Source: Leishmania infantum JPCM5 (taxonomy: Eukaryota > Euglenozoa > Kinetoplastea > Trypanosomatida > Trypanosomatidae). Taken from it: DNA of 64,000 nucleotides. The notes under the pieces were generated by a model that did no database searches, was not told the DNA's origin, and saw only the letters and a program-made list of their open reading frames with translations. The stretch covers positions 131,501 through 195,500 of the forward strand of contig NC_009396.2 of NCBI RefSeq assembly GCF_000002875.2. The letters are read 5' to 3'. Below, piece by piece: positions 51,019 through 60,351 of the stretch. The translations under genes and the position numbers were made by a program. Numbering within the stretch: position 1 is the stretch's first letter; each line of letters starts with the position of its first letter.

Positions 51019-52251
51019 TCAAGAGAAGTCAAACTGTGGCTGTTTCGTGCGAGACGGCGTCGTCAACTGTGCTGCTAGCGGATGCGTTAGCGGTGGCGAA
51101 GACTGTTCCGCCTGCCGGTGCAGATCATCGACATCTATTGACGTCACGGTCACCAACCCGTTGGCGAGGTACACCACACCCGAGTCCTCCTGCGCAGGAG
51201 TGTCGTGTATGCACTCGATGGAGTAGCCACGCACCGCCGCGTCGCGGGCGCCGACGGTGGTGCCGAGAAAAGGGTTCGATGGGTGCAGAGGCACAGCAGC
51301 TGGTGCGAGAGCAGCGGTGCCGAGAGTCGGTGTGTGCGGGGTCGTAGAAACCATGAACGCCGCCTTCATTGCACCGCGTACGAGCCGCGCTTCCCCAGGC
51401 TCGGCATCAGCAATCTGCTTGCGCCTCTCCTGCGCCTCGGTGCCGCTGCGAGCAGCGCGTTCGCCTCGGTTGGCACTAAGGCCGGGAGGCGGACTCGCCT
51501 GCGGTCGCACGTGCACTTCCCCGTCCCACTCAAGGATGCGAGATCGCTGTGTGGGCACCGCCACCCCCGCGCCAATCGCGCCCGTTGCAGAGCCGTTGTT
51601 GTTGGCAATCTCGGCTCGCTCGGCTGCCGCGCGCGGTCCGCCGCGGCTGGGGGAGGACAAGCGAGCCGAGAGCATCACACCCTCACTCACCAAAAGCAGC
51701 CGCTCATCCTCGTATGCCGGCGCAAGCGATGTGGCGACTGTCGCAGGCACCGGCGCAGGGGCTGGAGACGCGATCGGCGACAGGCTCACAGTCTCATTGG
51801 CGTAGGCGCGCAGGCTCCCCAATGGAACAATCTTGCGCGACAACGGCGACGCGGGCGTTCCGCCTCGCTCTGCAAGGGAGCTCATCCCGAGACCCGCATC
51901 CTCCGCTGGATCCTGGCACGGGGACGGGGCAAAAAACTCGGCCTTGCGCGCCTCGAGGTCCGCGAAAGACTCCTCCAGATGCCGCGGTGAGGAGTAGACG
52001 GCACCGCGGGGAGGAGCGGCAGCCTCGCTGGCGCTCCGGGAAAGTGTCGCCGCCGCGACAGAGGAAATATGCAACTCCGCCAGAAGTTGCCCACCGGCGT
52101 CGGAAAAGGTGGTATGGGTGGCAGCCGGGTTGGTCTCGACGCCTGCGTCGGCTTCCAACGAGCCGCTGTAACTGCTCCTTGAGGACGTGGACGACGAGGA
52201 CGCCGCGTGACCTTGGTCGAGGTCTAGCAGCCATGAAAGCGCTGCGAACAT
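51019..52251 (-). CDS. Hypothetical Ala/Ser/Pro-rich protein (410 aa)
   Basis: No family is recognised. It starts at a true ATG (52251), about 97 bases after a plausible acceptor with no ATG between. The N-terminus has a short hydrophobic helix (FAALSWLLDLDQG). The rest is mostly low-complexity, with one Arg/Glu-rich helix near residues 260-290 (AQERRKQIADAEPGEARLV), an NPF tripeptide in HPSNPFLG, and a short strand-like segment VVYLANGLVTVTSIDVDDL near the end. NPF can bind EH domains in endocytosis, but one motif is weak evidence. It is the last gene of the - block, with its stop adjoining the strand-switch region. Confidence 0.72.
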   Translation of the reverse strand: MFAALSWLLDLDQGHAASSSSTSSRSSYSGSLEADAGVETNPAATHTTFSDAGGQLLAELHISSVAAATLSRSASEAAAPPRGAVYSSPRHLEESFADLEARKAEFFAPSPCQDPAEDAGLGMSSLAERGGTPASPLSRKIVPLGSLRAYANETVSLSPIASPAPAPVPATVATSLAPAYEDERLLLVSEGVMLSARLSSPSRGGPRAAAERAEIANNNGSATGAIGAGVAVPTQRSRILEWDGEVHVRPQASPPPGLSANRGERAARSGTEAQERRKQIADAEPGEARLVRGAMKAAFMVSTTPHTPTLGTAALAPAAVPLHPSNPFLGTTVGARDAAVRGYSIECIHDTPAQEDSGVVYLANGLVTVTSIDVDDLHRQAEQSSPPLTHPLAAQLTTPSRTKQPQFDFS

Positions 52252-52348
52252 GGCGGCTGTTCTTTACACCCGGCGCGAGCAGCTGCGATGCAGACTAGTG
52301 CGTCGTAGGAGGAAGGCTGCCGCACCACCGCTGCCCCCCCCAGTGGGG

Positions 52349-52395
52349 CTTGCAAGGTGCGAAGGAGGTAGAGATCGGTAAGGCGAAGCGACGTT
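52349..52395 (-). promoter_or_regulatory. Candidate spliced-leader acceptor, gene ending at 51019
   Basis: On the - strand a C/T-rich stretch ends in TGCAAG (AG at 52350-52349), giving a leader of about 97 bases with no ATG before 52251. Confidence 0.4.
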
Positions 52396-52447
52396 GGCGT
52401 CCCTCTGCACCGTCAAACTCAAGTTTCACCTGCTCTGTAACCGTCTG

Positions 52448-52450
<3 letters not shown>

Positions 52451-52482
<32 letters not shown>
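52451..52482 (+). repeat. (TG)n microsatellite
   Basis: About 15 TG units on the + strand, which is CA in the sense of the local - strand transcripts. Confidence 0.9.
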
Positions 52483-52484
<2 letters not shown>

Positions 52485-53040
52485 TTCTCTGCGGCAATGC
52501 TGTACGGCTCACAGCGTTCCTTTCTAATGCCAGTGCTACGGAGCGTGCGGCGCGTCCTTCCATGCGTCCGCACACGTTCAACGCACCTCGGTCGTTCGCA
52601 CACCCGCGCGCGGGGGAGGGGGCACCACGTTTTTTGAGGATAGAGGCGACACGTGTTGAAGAGAGGAGAGCCATAACACACAAGGAGCGGAGAGAAAGTT
52701 GGGGGTGTGCGCGCACCACGGCTGCGGTGTCCTCACAGAACAGACGACCGCCTCGCGCAGCCCTGAAGAGCATGCGGAAAAGGGAGTGAGCGCGAGCGCA
52801 AGGCGGCGCCTCAGCGAGGAGAGAGAGAGATGCACCACGGCACCAGACAACGCCGCAATGCCCGACAAATACAATCAGGGACAAAATACCAGCAGGGCGA
52901 GTCAAACGCCCACGCGCAGCTAAGGTGCTTCAATGAAAAAAAAGACACGTCAGCCGCGATGTGTGTAAAAGACGAATGTGCACGTTGTCGTGCTCACATT
53001 CAAATTCGTTTTCCTTTTACAACTGCGGGTGCCGCCGCTC

Positions 53041-53589
53041 AGACGGCAGCACGGACATTCGCTTCGCAGCGTGAGCCCCATGGCCCTGCTCCGCACCGCA
53101 TGCGGCCATGCGCCACGCGACAGCCCCTGCGCGGCCCTGTGTCACAGGCAGCCCATCCGCGTGGTGCGAAGCAGCCGCAGACGCGCAGGTGTCACGGCAC
53201 AATGCCCCGACTCCGTCATCTGAGAGCACGGCCCCTCCGCCTCACACTCTACCCACAACCAGCAGGCGATGCGTGAGGGCCGGGGGTGGGGCACACGCTT
53301 GAGTCGCGTTTACGCTTCGCCCATCACATGGGGTGGCACAAGCGTGTGCACGGTCACAGGCCGCTCCGGCGCCCCGCCATCCACGGCCTGGCCGCCGAGA
53401 CCAGTGGCGATACATCGCGCTGCCCTTCCCCCCCCCCCTCCTCCTACGCCGTAGGGGGCCTAGCCCTGTCACCACCGGAAGTGGCTCTGCATTGGCAGGG
53501 ATGAGGGGGGTGAAGAGGGGAGGGGAGAGACCGCTTGGCTTTCCCACGCACAGAGTTTGTGTGTATGTGTGTGTGCGCTGGATGCCACG
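53041..53589 (-). repeat. SIDER2-like dispersed repeat, copy 2 (inverted)
   Basis: This is the reverse complement of 10533-11081 and near-identical by eye. It lies in the 3' region of the - strand CZIB gene, so it too is sense to the transcript that would carry it. SIDER2 elements in Leishmania 3' UTRs are known to lower mRNA stability; whether this copy does is not shown. The relation to copy 1 is directly seen; the class name is from memory. Confidence 0.75.
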
Positions 53590-53890
53590 ACACCGCGCGG
53601 CGAGGCGCCGCATCGTCACCGCGGCAGCCGCAAAACAAACGGAAACGAGAAGAGGAAAAACGATGCGGGCGCTTGCATGCAGCTATGTGATTTCGGAAGA
53701 CACGTACCTCTGCCTCCTGTCCATCTGTCGAGAAGCGCGCACATCCATATGCGCACCGCGACGCCTCCGATTCGAACCAGCGTACGGATCCGAGAAAGCC
53801 ATGCGAAGAAACAGAGAACCACCACCGAGTGAGAGAGAGGACGAGGCTGGCAGAGGGAGAGCTCGAGCACGTCGTACACCCATCCCTCCC
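53590..53890. other. Spacer between the SIDER-like repeat and the CZIB gene
   Basis: About 300 bases of presumed 3' UTR of the CZIB gene. A T-arm-like string at about 53769-53779 was considered and rejected as tRNA. Nothing else seen. Confidence 0.5.
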
Positions 53891-54376
53891 TCACTTCTTC
53901 TTCGACTTCTCAAACTCTACCGACACGCCTGCCACACTCACGGCCGCCTGCGAGCTCTCATCATAGTCGTACCACTCCTGTGACAGGTCGACATCCTCGA
54001 ACAAGCCACCGCCGACCGTGACAACAATCCACTGGTTGTCGATCTCCAGCTCCACTGGCCGGCCACCGCGCACCTCGAAGGCCGCAATCACGTTGGCCGG
54101 GTTTTCCTCCTCCGCGCTGTAGTAGCCGGTGCCCTCCGGGACAGGGAGCACGTCGGCCGTGATGTCCGCCTTGCAGAGCTTGCACTTGGATACGAAGTTG
54201 TGCATGCCGCCATCGCGCTCGTGCTGCTCCGTCTGGTTGACGTACATCATCCCAGCCGACTCCTCGTTGCACGAGGCGCACTGAAAACGCAAGCCCCACG
54301 CGCGGTTCTTGACAGGTGCGATACGCTCGACCCCCTCCGACTCCTTCACGCTCATGACAGCGTGGAAGACCGGCAT
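53891..54376 (-). CDS. CXXC zinc-binding protein, DUF866/CZIB (C1orf123) family
   Basis: 161 aa, the usual length of this eukaryotic family. Two zinc knuckles are visible, C33-x-x-C36 (FQCASCNEES) and C65-x-x-C68 (KCKLCKADI). A beta-rich second half follows, with the FEVRGGRP.ELE signature and an acidic WYDYDE segment, and a basic KSKKK end. The biochemical role of the family is poorly defined; a single bound zinc and cytosolic location are typical. It starts at ATG 54376, the first ATG after an acceptor at 54496. The SIDER-like copy 2 lies about 300 bases downstream of the stop, probably within its 3' UTR. Confidence 0.9.
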   Translation of the reverse strand: MPVFHAVMSVKESEGVERIAPVKNRAWGLRFQCASCNEESAGMMYVNQTEQHERDGGMHNFVSKCKLCKADITADVLPVPEGTGYYSAEEENPANVIAAFEVRGGRPVELEIDNQWIVVTVGGGLFEDVDLSQEWYDYDESSQAAVSVAGVSVEFEKSKKK

Positions 54377-54495
54377 GATGAGCCAACTCCAGTGGTCTCT
54401 GCGCTGCGTTTTTTGTGTTCGCGCACGTCTCTTCAGCCGCTGCGTCTTTCTCCGGTGAAGCGATACGAGGAGGCGGTGTCCTCAAAGGGGGTGCA

Positions 54496-54528
54496 CTGCA
54501 GCACAGAAAGAACGGTAGGGGAGAGCAC
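54496..54528 (-). promoter_or_regulatory. Candidate spliced-leader acceptor, CZIB gene
   Basis: On the - strand a C/T-rich tract runs into CTGCAG (AG at 54497-54496), giving a leader of 119 bases with no ATG before 54376. Confidence 0.5.
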
Positions 54529-56299
54529 CGCCGCAGATTGACGCGCAGAGGGCGGGGCGGGGCGGGGCGGAGGACTGGACGCACAAGTCCCGGGTAACCA
54601 ATCGAAAGACAAAACTGGAAGCAGGCGATGTGTTTTGTGCCGCCGCGCGACAACGAAGGAATACGATGTAGGCAAAGACGCAGGCAGCGGGGGTGGGGAC
54701 AGGGAGAGAGAGAGACTTGGCAGCCGAGAAGGAAAAGACGCATGGAGGCAGGACGGAGACGCTCGCGCACACGCGCTTGCGCATATCGGCCCAAGCACGA
54801 GGCAGAAAGGAAGTATGTGCGCGACTCCACAGAAGAACAACGTTAAACAGTTCAGTGCGCCATAGCGGCGTCATCCACACAAACCCCACATAGGAGTATG
54901 TGTGGGTGCGTGCACGCTGGATCCTCTGCTAACGAAACCGCTCGCGTCCTTTGACCGTCGCGCGTAGGGGCGTGCCGTTGGTGCGTGCTTGTTGCCTCAG
55001 ATGATCGCGTGCACAAGCCATCCTTCTGCCGGATCATGACCAGTGCGAGCGTAAGGAGCCAAAATACCATCAGCTCGGACTGGAATCTCCACCCCACCCC
55101 GCTTGTACGCATCACAGTGCTTCAGAACGCAGAGCAGGATGTGGGAGAGACGGCGGTACGAAGCTGTGAGAAGCCAAACGGATCATGTGCGCCATCCCCT
55201 CACGCAAGTAAGCGCGTGCACCAAGAGGGCCACCCAGATGGGACGACGCAACGTTTCACGCTGTCGATGTACACAGACACCGAAAAGGAAACGAGGCGTC
55301 ACGCACAACCCCGACACGCAGACAGGCACGCACATGGCGGGTCCAATGGTCGTCAAGGCACACAAGTGTCCTTCATGGACTCCAGTGTCCGTAGGGAATG
55401 AGGGAGGGGGAGAAAGAAACAGCAGGCCCTTCAGTGCTCCGCGGCCAGGCAGACGCAACCCTTCCTGGATCGAAAGAGGGATGAACACAGCACGCTACGC
55501 TAACGCGCTGACGGTGTAACACAAGGGTACGGCAGGCAATCAGACAGCAGCAAGCACCGACGAGGGCATCACCCGCCCACCCACCCACCCCCCTCACGCA
55601 CGCACGCACGGCCGGCCGGCTCCTTCGCCTTCTCTACCCTACTACCGTTGGCGATGCTGCGTTTGCCACCGTCATGCTGCTGACGGGGCATGTTCACAAA
55701 GAGGGGAGGAGAAACTGTACCGAGCCGAGAGGCGCGTGCACTGCCGCTGTCATGCTGGGCAAGCAGAGGACAGGATAGACGCAAGAGGTCATGCAGGCAA
55801 GGGAGAGAAAGAAGGTAGGGGGAGTGGCTGGATCATGCGACCGCAGTTCACGGCCTTGTCCCCTGGACCCTAAGAAAACGCCATGATGCGTTTTCTCGGC
55901 GGCTGCCGCTTGCCCACCCTGCACAAAAGCCTAAACGCGTGTGCGCGATCTCTGGCCTCTCGCTTCACCACCACCAGCACACCACTCGGAGATTTTGGAG
56001 CACAAGAGGGCAAAGCCCAGGTTGACGGGGTGCTGGAGGGCCCGCCGACGCACCCACCCACCCACCTTGCCACGACATGCCATTTTACCAGCATGAGGCG
56101 CGCAATCGTGTCACCCCCCCCCTGTCGATAAGATTAGAGGCGGCACTCCCTACAGCTTGCTTGCCTTCGCCGCCTTCTTTGCTTGTTCGTCTTGCTCACG
56201 GACTCTCCATCCCCGTTCTTGCCGCCTTTCGGCTCTCACATGCTTTAGGGTGCCCATACTCGTCGTGGCGCGTGTCTCTGCTGGTTGCGAGTGCTTGTA

Positions 56300-56635
56300 T
56301 GCGTGCGACCAGCGCAATGACATGGCGCAGAGTCCCGCGAAGAGACGCCGCTGAGGCCGATGATCGAGTCGCACCCGCTCTCGTTCAGTACCCTCCGCCC
56401 GTTGTAGACGCTTGCCACTGTTGAGTTCGGCTGCACGTCGCCGAGCACTGTCATGCTTGTGGTTCCAGCGTCCTTCCTTAGCGTCGCAACCACGGCGTCC
56501 AGCAGCCCGGACCCGCGGACGCCCTTTTCTGTCACAATCAGCCGGGGTTTTCGAAGTTCATCGACCGGATCTTCGGGCCCGAAGCCCTCCGCGCGCTCGC
56601 GCTCACGAACCTCATCATCGGGATGTAGAACGCCG
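56300..56635 (-). pseudogene. Remnant of an iron-containing alcohol dehydrogenase
   Basis: The central frame (about 56335-56535) reads like the NAD-binding start of Fe-ADH: LIVTEKGVRGSGLLDAV, then DVQPNSTVASVYNGRRVL and SGCDSIIGLSG. In intact enzymes the last part is followed by GGS and an Ala/Lys-rich helix. Here GVSSRDSA is followed by a frame change, after which HVIALVA matches the expected next strand. Upstream of the central part, FYIPMMRFV (the usual N-terminal F-IP motif) is in another frame. At least two frameshifts are therefore visible, and everything after about residue 120 of the usual ~390 is missing. It is called a decayed gene, sense to its - strand block. Confidence 0.72.
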
Positions 56636-57293
56636 ACGCAGCGGCGCACAGGCAGGTCACGTGCATCGCCGTGGTGCGATGGCGGAGTGTTAAGGGAGGG
56701 CAGAGGGGTCAGGCGGGTGCAGTGCCGTGTTAGTGGGCAGTCGGCGCTTCATTTTGTTCGTCATAGAGAGAGGGAAGGGTGGCAGGGCGCGTGTGCTGCA
56801 CCTGCCGCGCAGTGCTGAGAAGATCGGGTGAGTTGACGAGGAGGAAGAATAGGTTGCATCATGAACGGCGCTGCCGAGTCGGACGCATGCGGGCAAGTGC
56901 AGCTGACAGGCGCAATGCCCACATGCCTGCGCGCACGCAGAGAGAGAGAGAGACAACGATGTGCACTCAAATGCCGATCCGCACTCACACAGATACGGGC
57001 GAGAGCATAACGTCGTGCGCCGCGTGAGCGCAGCGGCGGCAGCGGGGACGAAAAAAAAGAACAGCGAACAACGCCGAGTTGCGCATGTCTGATGTAAGGG
57101 ACTTCTGCCCTCTCTCGCACAGAGGGGGGGAGTGCGAGGAGGGAGGACACACAGAAAGGCGAACAAAGAACAGACGTGATTGCGTCGACAGGCACGAGTG
57201 TGCGCACAGGCGCACTTGAACATCCCGGAGACCCTCACCCCCATCGTAAGTGTTGCGCTTAACGGTCGCGTGGGCAACAGACAGGCAGAGATG

Positions 57294-59417
57294 TCAAGCG
57301 ATGAAGAAGGAAGCCAGTTGCTTCTCGCAGTACCGCGTCATGATTGCGACGCATGCCGCCGCAAAGTGCCGCGCGGTGCGGGGGTAGCGGGACTCTGGTG
57401 CGTTGAAGACAACGCAGTTGGCTGCCACGTGCCAAATACTGCGCTCCAACTCTGCCAGTGTCAGAATGCGCCTCTCACTGCTTGCGGCGCTGTCCAGGAG
57501 GGAGCGGACGTCGCTGCCGAGTGCGCTTGCCGACGGAGCACCTCCGCGCCGCAAGCCGCGGTATTCAACCTTGGTAGCGGTCGGCATTGACGTAGCCGAA
57601 AAACCGCTGCCGCTGCCGGCAGCGTACGACGTCTCCAGTGCGGAGGACCTGGCCAGTGCTGATGCAGGGTTCGGCGAAGGTGTGCCAAGTAAAGGGCGAG
57701 ACCTTGCCTCGACGCTGGCAACTCCCTCTGCATGGTTCGCATGCACGGTCATGGCTGCACGCGCGTATTGGCGGTGGCTCTCAGAGATGTAGCGACGCAC
57801 CTCGGCGAGGCTTAGAGGAGAACGCACGATGGTGTTGTAGGGGCCAGAGCGCACGCCGGCGAACTCCATGATGGTGGCTGCATGCACTGGGGAAAGAAAG
57901 TCATCAGCTCCATCCACCAGGAAGAACTGCTCCAGCAGCGAGGAGAAGTCCTCAAGAGGGAGCGGGGTGGCGTAGCGCAGTAGTTGCAGCTGAGCGCGGG
58001 CCTGTGGAGATGGCAAGGAGCACCAGAGCGCATACCATGGTGCGTCAAGGAGATCCGGCTCGAACGGCGACGGCGGCTGCGTCGTGGAAGGCAGTACGGT
58101 GTGGTCGCCCTTGTGCGCTACGCTCGTGTCAAGCGATTCTCCGGAGATGGCTGCACTCTGATCAGCCACGGCGTGGCCGCAGTGCTGCGGGACGCCAGCA
58201 ACACTTCCCAGCCGTGTGTGTGGCGGTAGCACTGACAACTGCCCGTCGTCCGTTGAAACCGCCCTGCCCGTCCCGCCGGCTGCATGCAACCCAACGACAT
58301 CTCTGTCGCGTTGGAAAGGGGGTGGCGAAGAGCCTGGGGCGCGTGTAGCAGTAGTCGCCCCCGCAGACGCGTGCAAGCCGGCCACGCGCACATCCGCGAT
58401 TGTCTCGCCTGTCGTCGTCTGCTTAGCTCCGCTCGGATAAGGGCTGACAGGGTGAGATACGCCGGCTGCCCGCGGCATCGTCGAAGCTCCGCCCCACTGC
58501 TTCGGGGGCAGCGAAGACGCTCCGGCGTCGGGACGCGTAGGCGGCAAGGCAGGTGCGGCACTGCCATCACCGCTGCTAGAGTTGTGCAAAGAGGATGCTG
58601 GGCCTTGTATGCCCGCCGTAACTGGAAGGCGTGCTGCGTGAGCCCCCGCCATCGATGATGAGGGCGCCAGGAACGAGTCGATTGGCAGCACGCCGGCCGT
58701 GCCTGTCAGCCTGCTGCCGCCGCCGGCGATGCCAGCACTGATGGTCAACGGCGTTTGAAGCCGTACCGTCGCGGCACGCTCCTCCTCTTCCTGCACCTCC
58801 TTGGCGTAAAAGGCAAGCATCTCGGCATGCTGCAGCGCGCACGCCGCGCACATTGCCTCTCGATCACCGTTGTATGCCCCCTTATAAATATCCTCCGCAA
58901 CGACGCGGTGGAGTGCACGAGCACTGTGCAGCTCTCTCGTCAGAGCGTAGACGTGGGCGGCAAGCAGCGTCCAGTCCACGTCTCCCCACCTGTCAAACTC
59001 GCAGTCGCTCCGCTGCACCGCGGTCGACAGTGAGACAGTGGTCGAAGTCGAAGGCGAGACGGCGGGAATGGAGGCACCGGCGCCGCCTTTGGGGTCACTG
59101 CCACTGCCGCCGCCGACATCCCCACTACGCTGGCGATGACCCTCCACAGCTGCTGCTGTACCCTTCTTCAGCGCCATATCTTCCTTGGTGCACTTCACGC
59201 TGCTCCAGATCGGCTGGCGTTGCTGCTCCTGGTGCGACTCTTGTGCCAGGAGCAGTGCATACCACAGCATGCCGACCGCATCCTTGAAGTGGATCATGGC
59301 CGTCTGAGATACCGCGTTGTGCGCGCTGCCGGCAACAGGAGTGGCGGCAGAGCCACCACCACCACCACCACAAGCGGCGTCCACGACGGAGCTAGAGGAG
59401 GAGGAGGAGCGTGGCAT
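57294..59417 (-). CDS. Bromodomain-like protein with split domain (707 aa)
   Basis: The C-terminal ~250 residues carry features of a bromodomain. A YNTIVRSPLSLAEVRRYI stretch near residues 520-540 fits the Y..I...P-hydrophobic-D/S-L motif of the ZA loop and helix A. TLAELERSIWHVAANCVVFNAPES (about 653-676) fits helix B, with N672 at the acetyl-lysine-binding Asn. A helix ending ..ATIMTRYCEKQL-type completes it. An insert of about 100 low-complexity residues separates the two halves. The N-terminal region has helical parts (MIHFKDAVGMLWYALLLAQE; LLAAHVYALTRELHSARALHR) and Ser/Ala/Gly-rich linkers. Trypanosomatids have several divergent bromodomain factors at transcription start regions; which one this could be is unknown. 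The frame reaches 59459 with GTG; the first ATG is 59417, 119 bases after an acceptor. Confidence 0.7.
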   Translation of the reverse strand: MPRSSSSSSSVVDAACGGGGGGSAATPVAGSAHNAVSQTAMIHFKDAVGMLWYALLLAQESHQEQQRQPIWSSVKCTKEDMALKKGTAAAVEGHRQRSGDVGGGSGSDPKGGAGASIPAVSPSTSTTVSLSTAVQRSDCEFDRWGDVDWTLLAAHVYALTRELHSARALHRVVAEDIYKGAYNGDREAMCAACALQHAEMLAFYAKEVQEEEERAATVRLQTPLTISAGIAGGGSRLTGTAGVLPIDSFLAPSSSMAGAHAARLPVTAGIQGPASSLHNSSSGDGSAAPALPPTRPDAGASSLPPKQWGGASTMPRAAGVSHPVSPYPSGAKQTTTGETIADVRVAGLHASAGATTATRAPGSSPPPFQRDRDVVGLHAAGGTGRAVSTDDGQLSVLPPHTRLGSVAGVPQHCGHAVADQSAAISGESLDTSVAHKGDHTVLPSTTQPPSPFEPDLLDAPWYALWCSLPSPQARAQLQLLRYATPLPLEDFSSLLEQFFLVDGADDFLSPVHAATIMEFAGVRSGPYNTIVRSPLSLAEVRRYISESHRQYARAAMTVHANHAEGVASVEARSRPLLGTPSPNPASALARSSALETSYAAGSGSGFSATSMPTATKVEYRGLRRGGAPSASALGSDVRSLLDSAASSERRILTLAELERSIWHVAANCVVFNAPESRYPRTARHFAAACVAIMTRYCEKQLASFFIA

Positions 59418-60351
59418 CGCTTTAGGGGGAAGGGATGGCAAGGGAGTAGATGTGGCCACCGCCGCGGTATGTATGTATGCAGCGCTGCAGGCCGAAACTG
59501 GTTTGGTGTGCGGGTCTTGCCTTTCGCTTGATCTTCTTCGCAGGCGCGCGTTTCCATGTCATTGGCAGAGGGAAGAGAGAGAAAGAGGGGGGGTGACGAC
59601 GTGCGCGCGCACGTGAAAGAGACAGAGGGAGACACAGACAAACACGCATAGGCCAACACGCACATCTCTAGATGCCGGTCGCAGACAACGGCAAGCCCAT
59701 CCGCCAAAAGGGGAAGAGTGGGGAGAGAGGCGTGGGAAGGGGTCGATGACGTCGTATCACGAGTGAGCGCCATGGCTTTCGTCACACCACTGATGTGTGG
59801 GCCGGCAAGCGAAGACGATTTCGACGCTTTTCGTCCACCGATCTCTCGTCCTCTCTCTCTCTGCTCTTGCTTCATGCGCGAGCACACCACCACCACCACA
59901 CACCAAGCACCTGGAAGCGGCACGCAATGCTGATCCTCCTCGTTTTTTTTTGATTATTACGTCGTTGCTATCAGCGTAAACGAACGACGCCGTCACGCAG
60001 ACGAGGTTGGGTCGATGTCGAAGGAAGCCCCTCCCCCTCCCTGGTCCACATTTCGCTCGCATATGCGGCGCTGCAAGCGCCCTCTCGGGTGTCCTCGCCG
60101 ACGACCCCTCCGCGTGGAGAAGAAGCGCAGCAGTTCGGGACTAGGAAGAGCGATAGACGCGAGGGAGGGACGAGAAAAAGCAGCCGCAAGTGCGAAGTGA
60201 GGCTGTAACGGCACAACAATACACACGCGCGCACGCACGCACACACGATACAGCGCACGCGCCGGCGGTGACTGCGTACAGATGAGGCGGCGGGGAACGC
60301 GTGCGTGAGCGTCTGAGATGCAGATGACGGCCAGAGGCGGACCACTTTAAC
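59418..60351. other. Spacer of 0.9 kb, no gene
   Basis: This is the leader of the bromodomain-like gene and the 3' region of the Utp23-like gene. It is purine-rich on the + strand, consistent with splice signals for - strand genes. A short A/T patch lies at 59940-59960. No ORF with recognisable content. Confidence 0.6.
59536..59592 (-). promoter_or_regulatory. Candidate spliced-leader acceptor, bromodomain-like gene
   Basis: On the - strand a C/T tract at 59592-59566 leads to GCGAAG (AG at 59537-59536). The 119-base leader contains no ATG before 59417, which supports that start over the upstream GTG. Confidence 0.5.

Larger units (their letters stand above)
52252..53040. other. Spacer, no gene, between the 410-aa gene and the SIDER-like repeat
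   Basis: Read on the - strand, this is the 3' UTR of the CZIB gene beyond the repeat and the leader of the gene ending at 51019. It holds a (TG)n run at about 52451-52482 on the + strand. No supported ORF. Confidence 0.55.
54377..57293. other. Spacer of 2.9 kb with one gene remnant
   Basis: No intact gene is supported. On the - strand at about 56300-56635 lies a broken iron-alcohol-dehydrogenase remnant, listed separately. The remainder is G/A-rich on the + strand, meaning pyrimidine-rich on the transcribed sense. It includes a short (AG)n run at 56941-56953 and an A-run at 57051-57058. Confidence 0.6.

Noticed and set aside
50102..51032. Several overlapping frames of 200-240 codons on both strands
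   Set aside because: They arise from the GC-rich segment and the 32-bp repeat, which is open in every frame, and have no protein-like composition.
53765..53785. String resembling a tRNA T-arm (GGTTCGAATC on the - strand)
   Set aside because: The flanking bases do not form a five-base-pair T stem, and no matching anticodon or acceptor arms are found.
55883..56131. 82-codon + frame with a mitochondrial-presequence-like start
   Set aside because: It lies on the wrong strand for its block, ends in pyrimidine/Pro-Thr text, and has no family resemblance.
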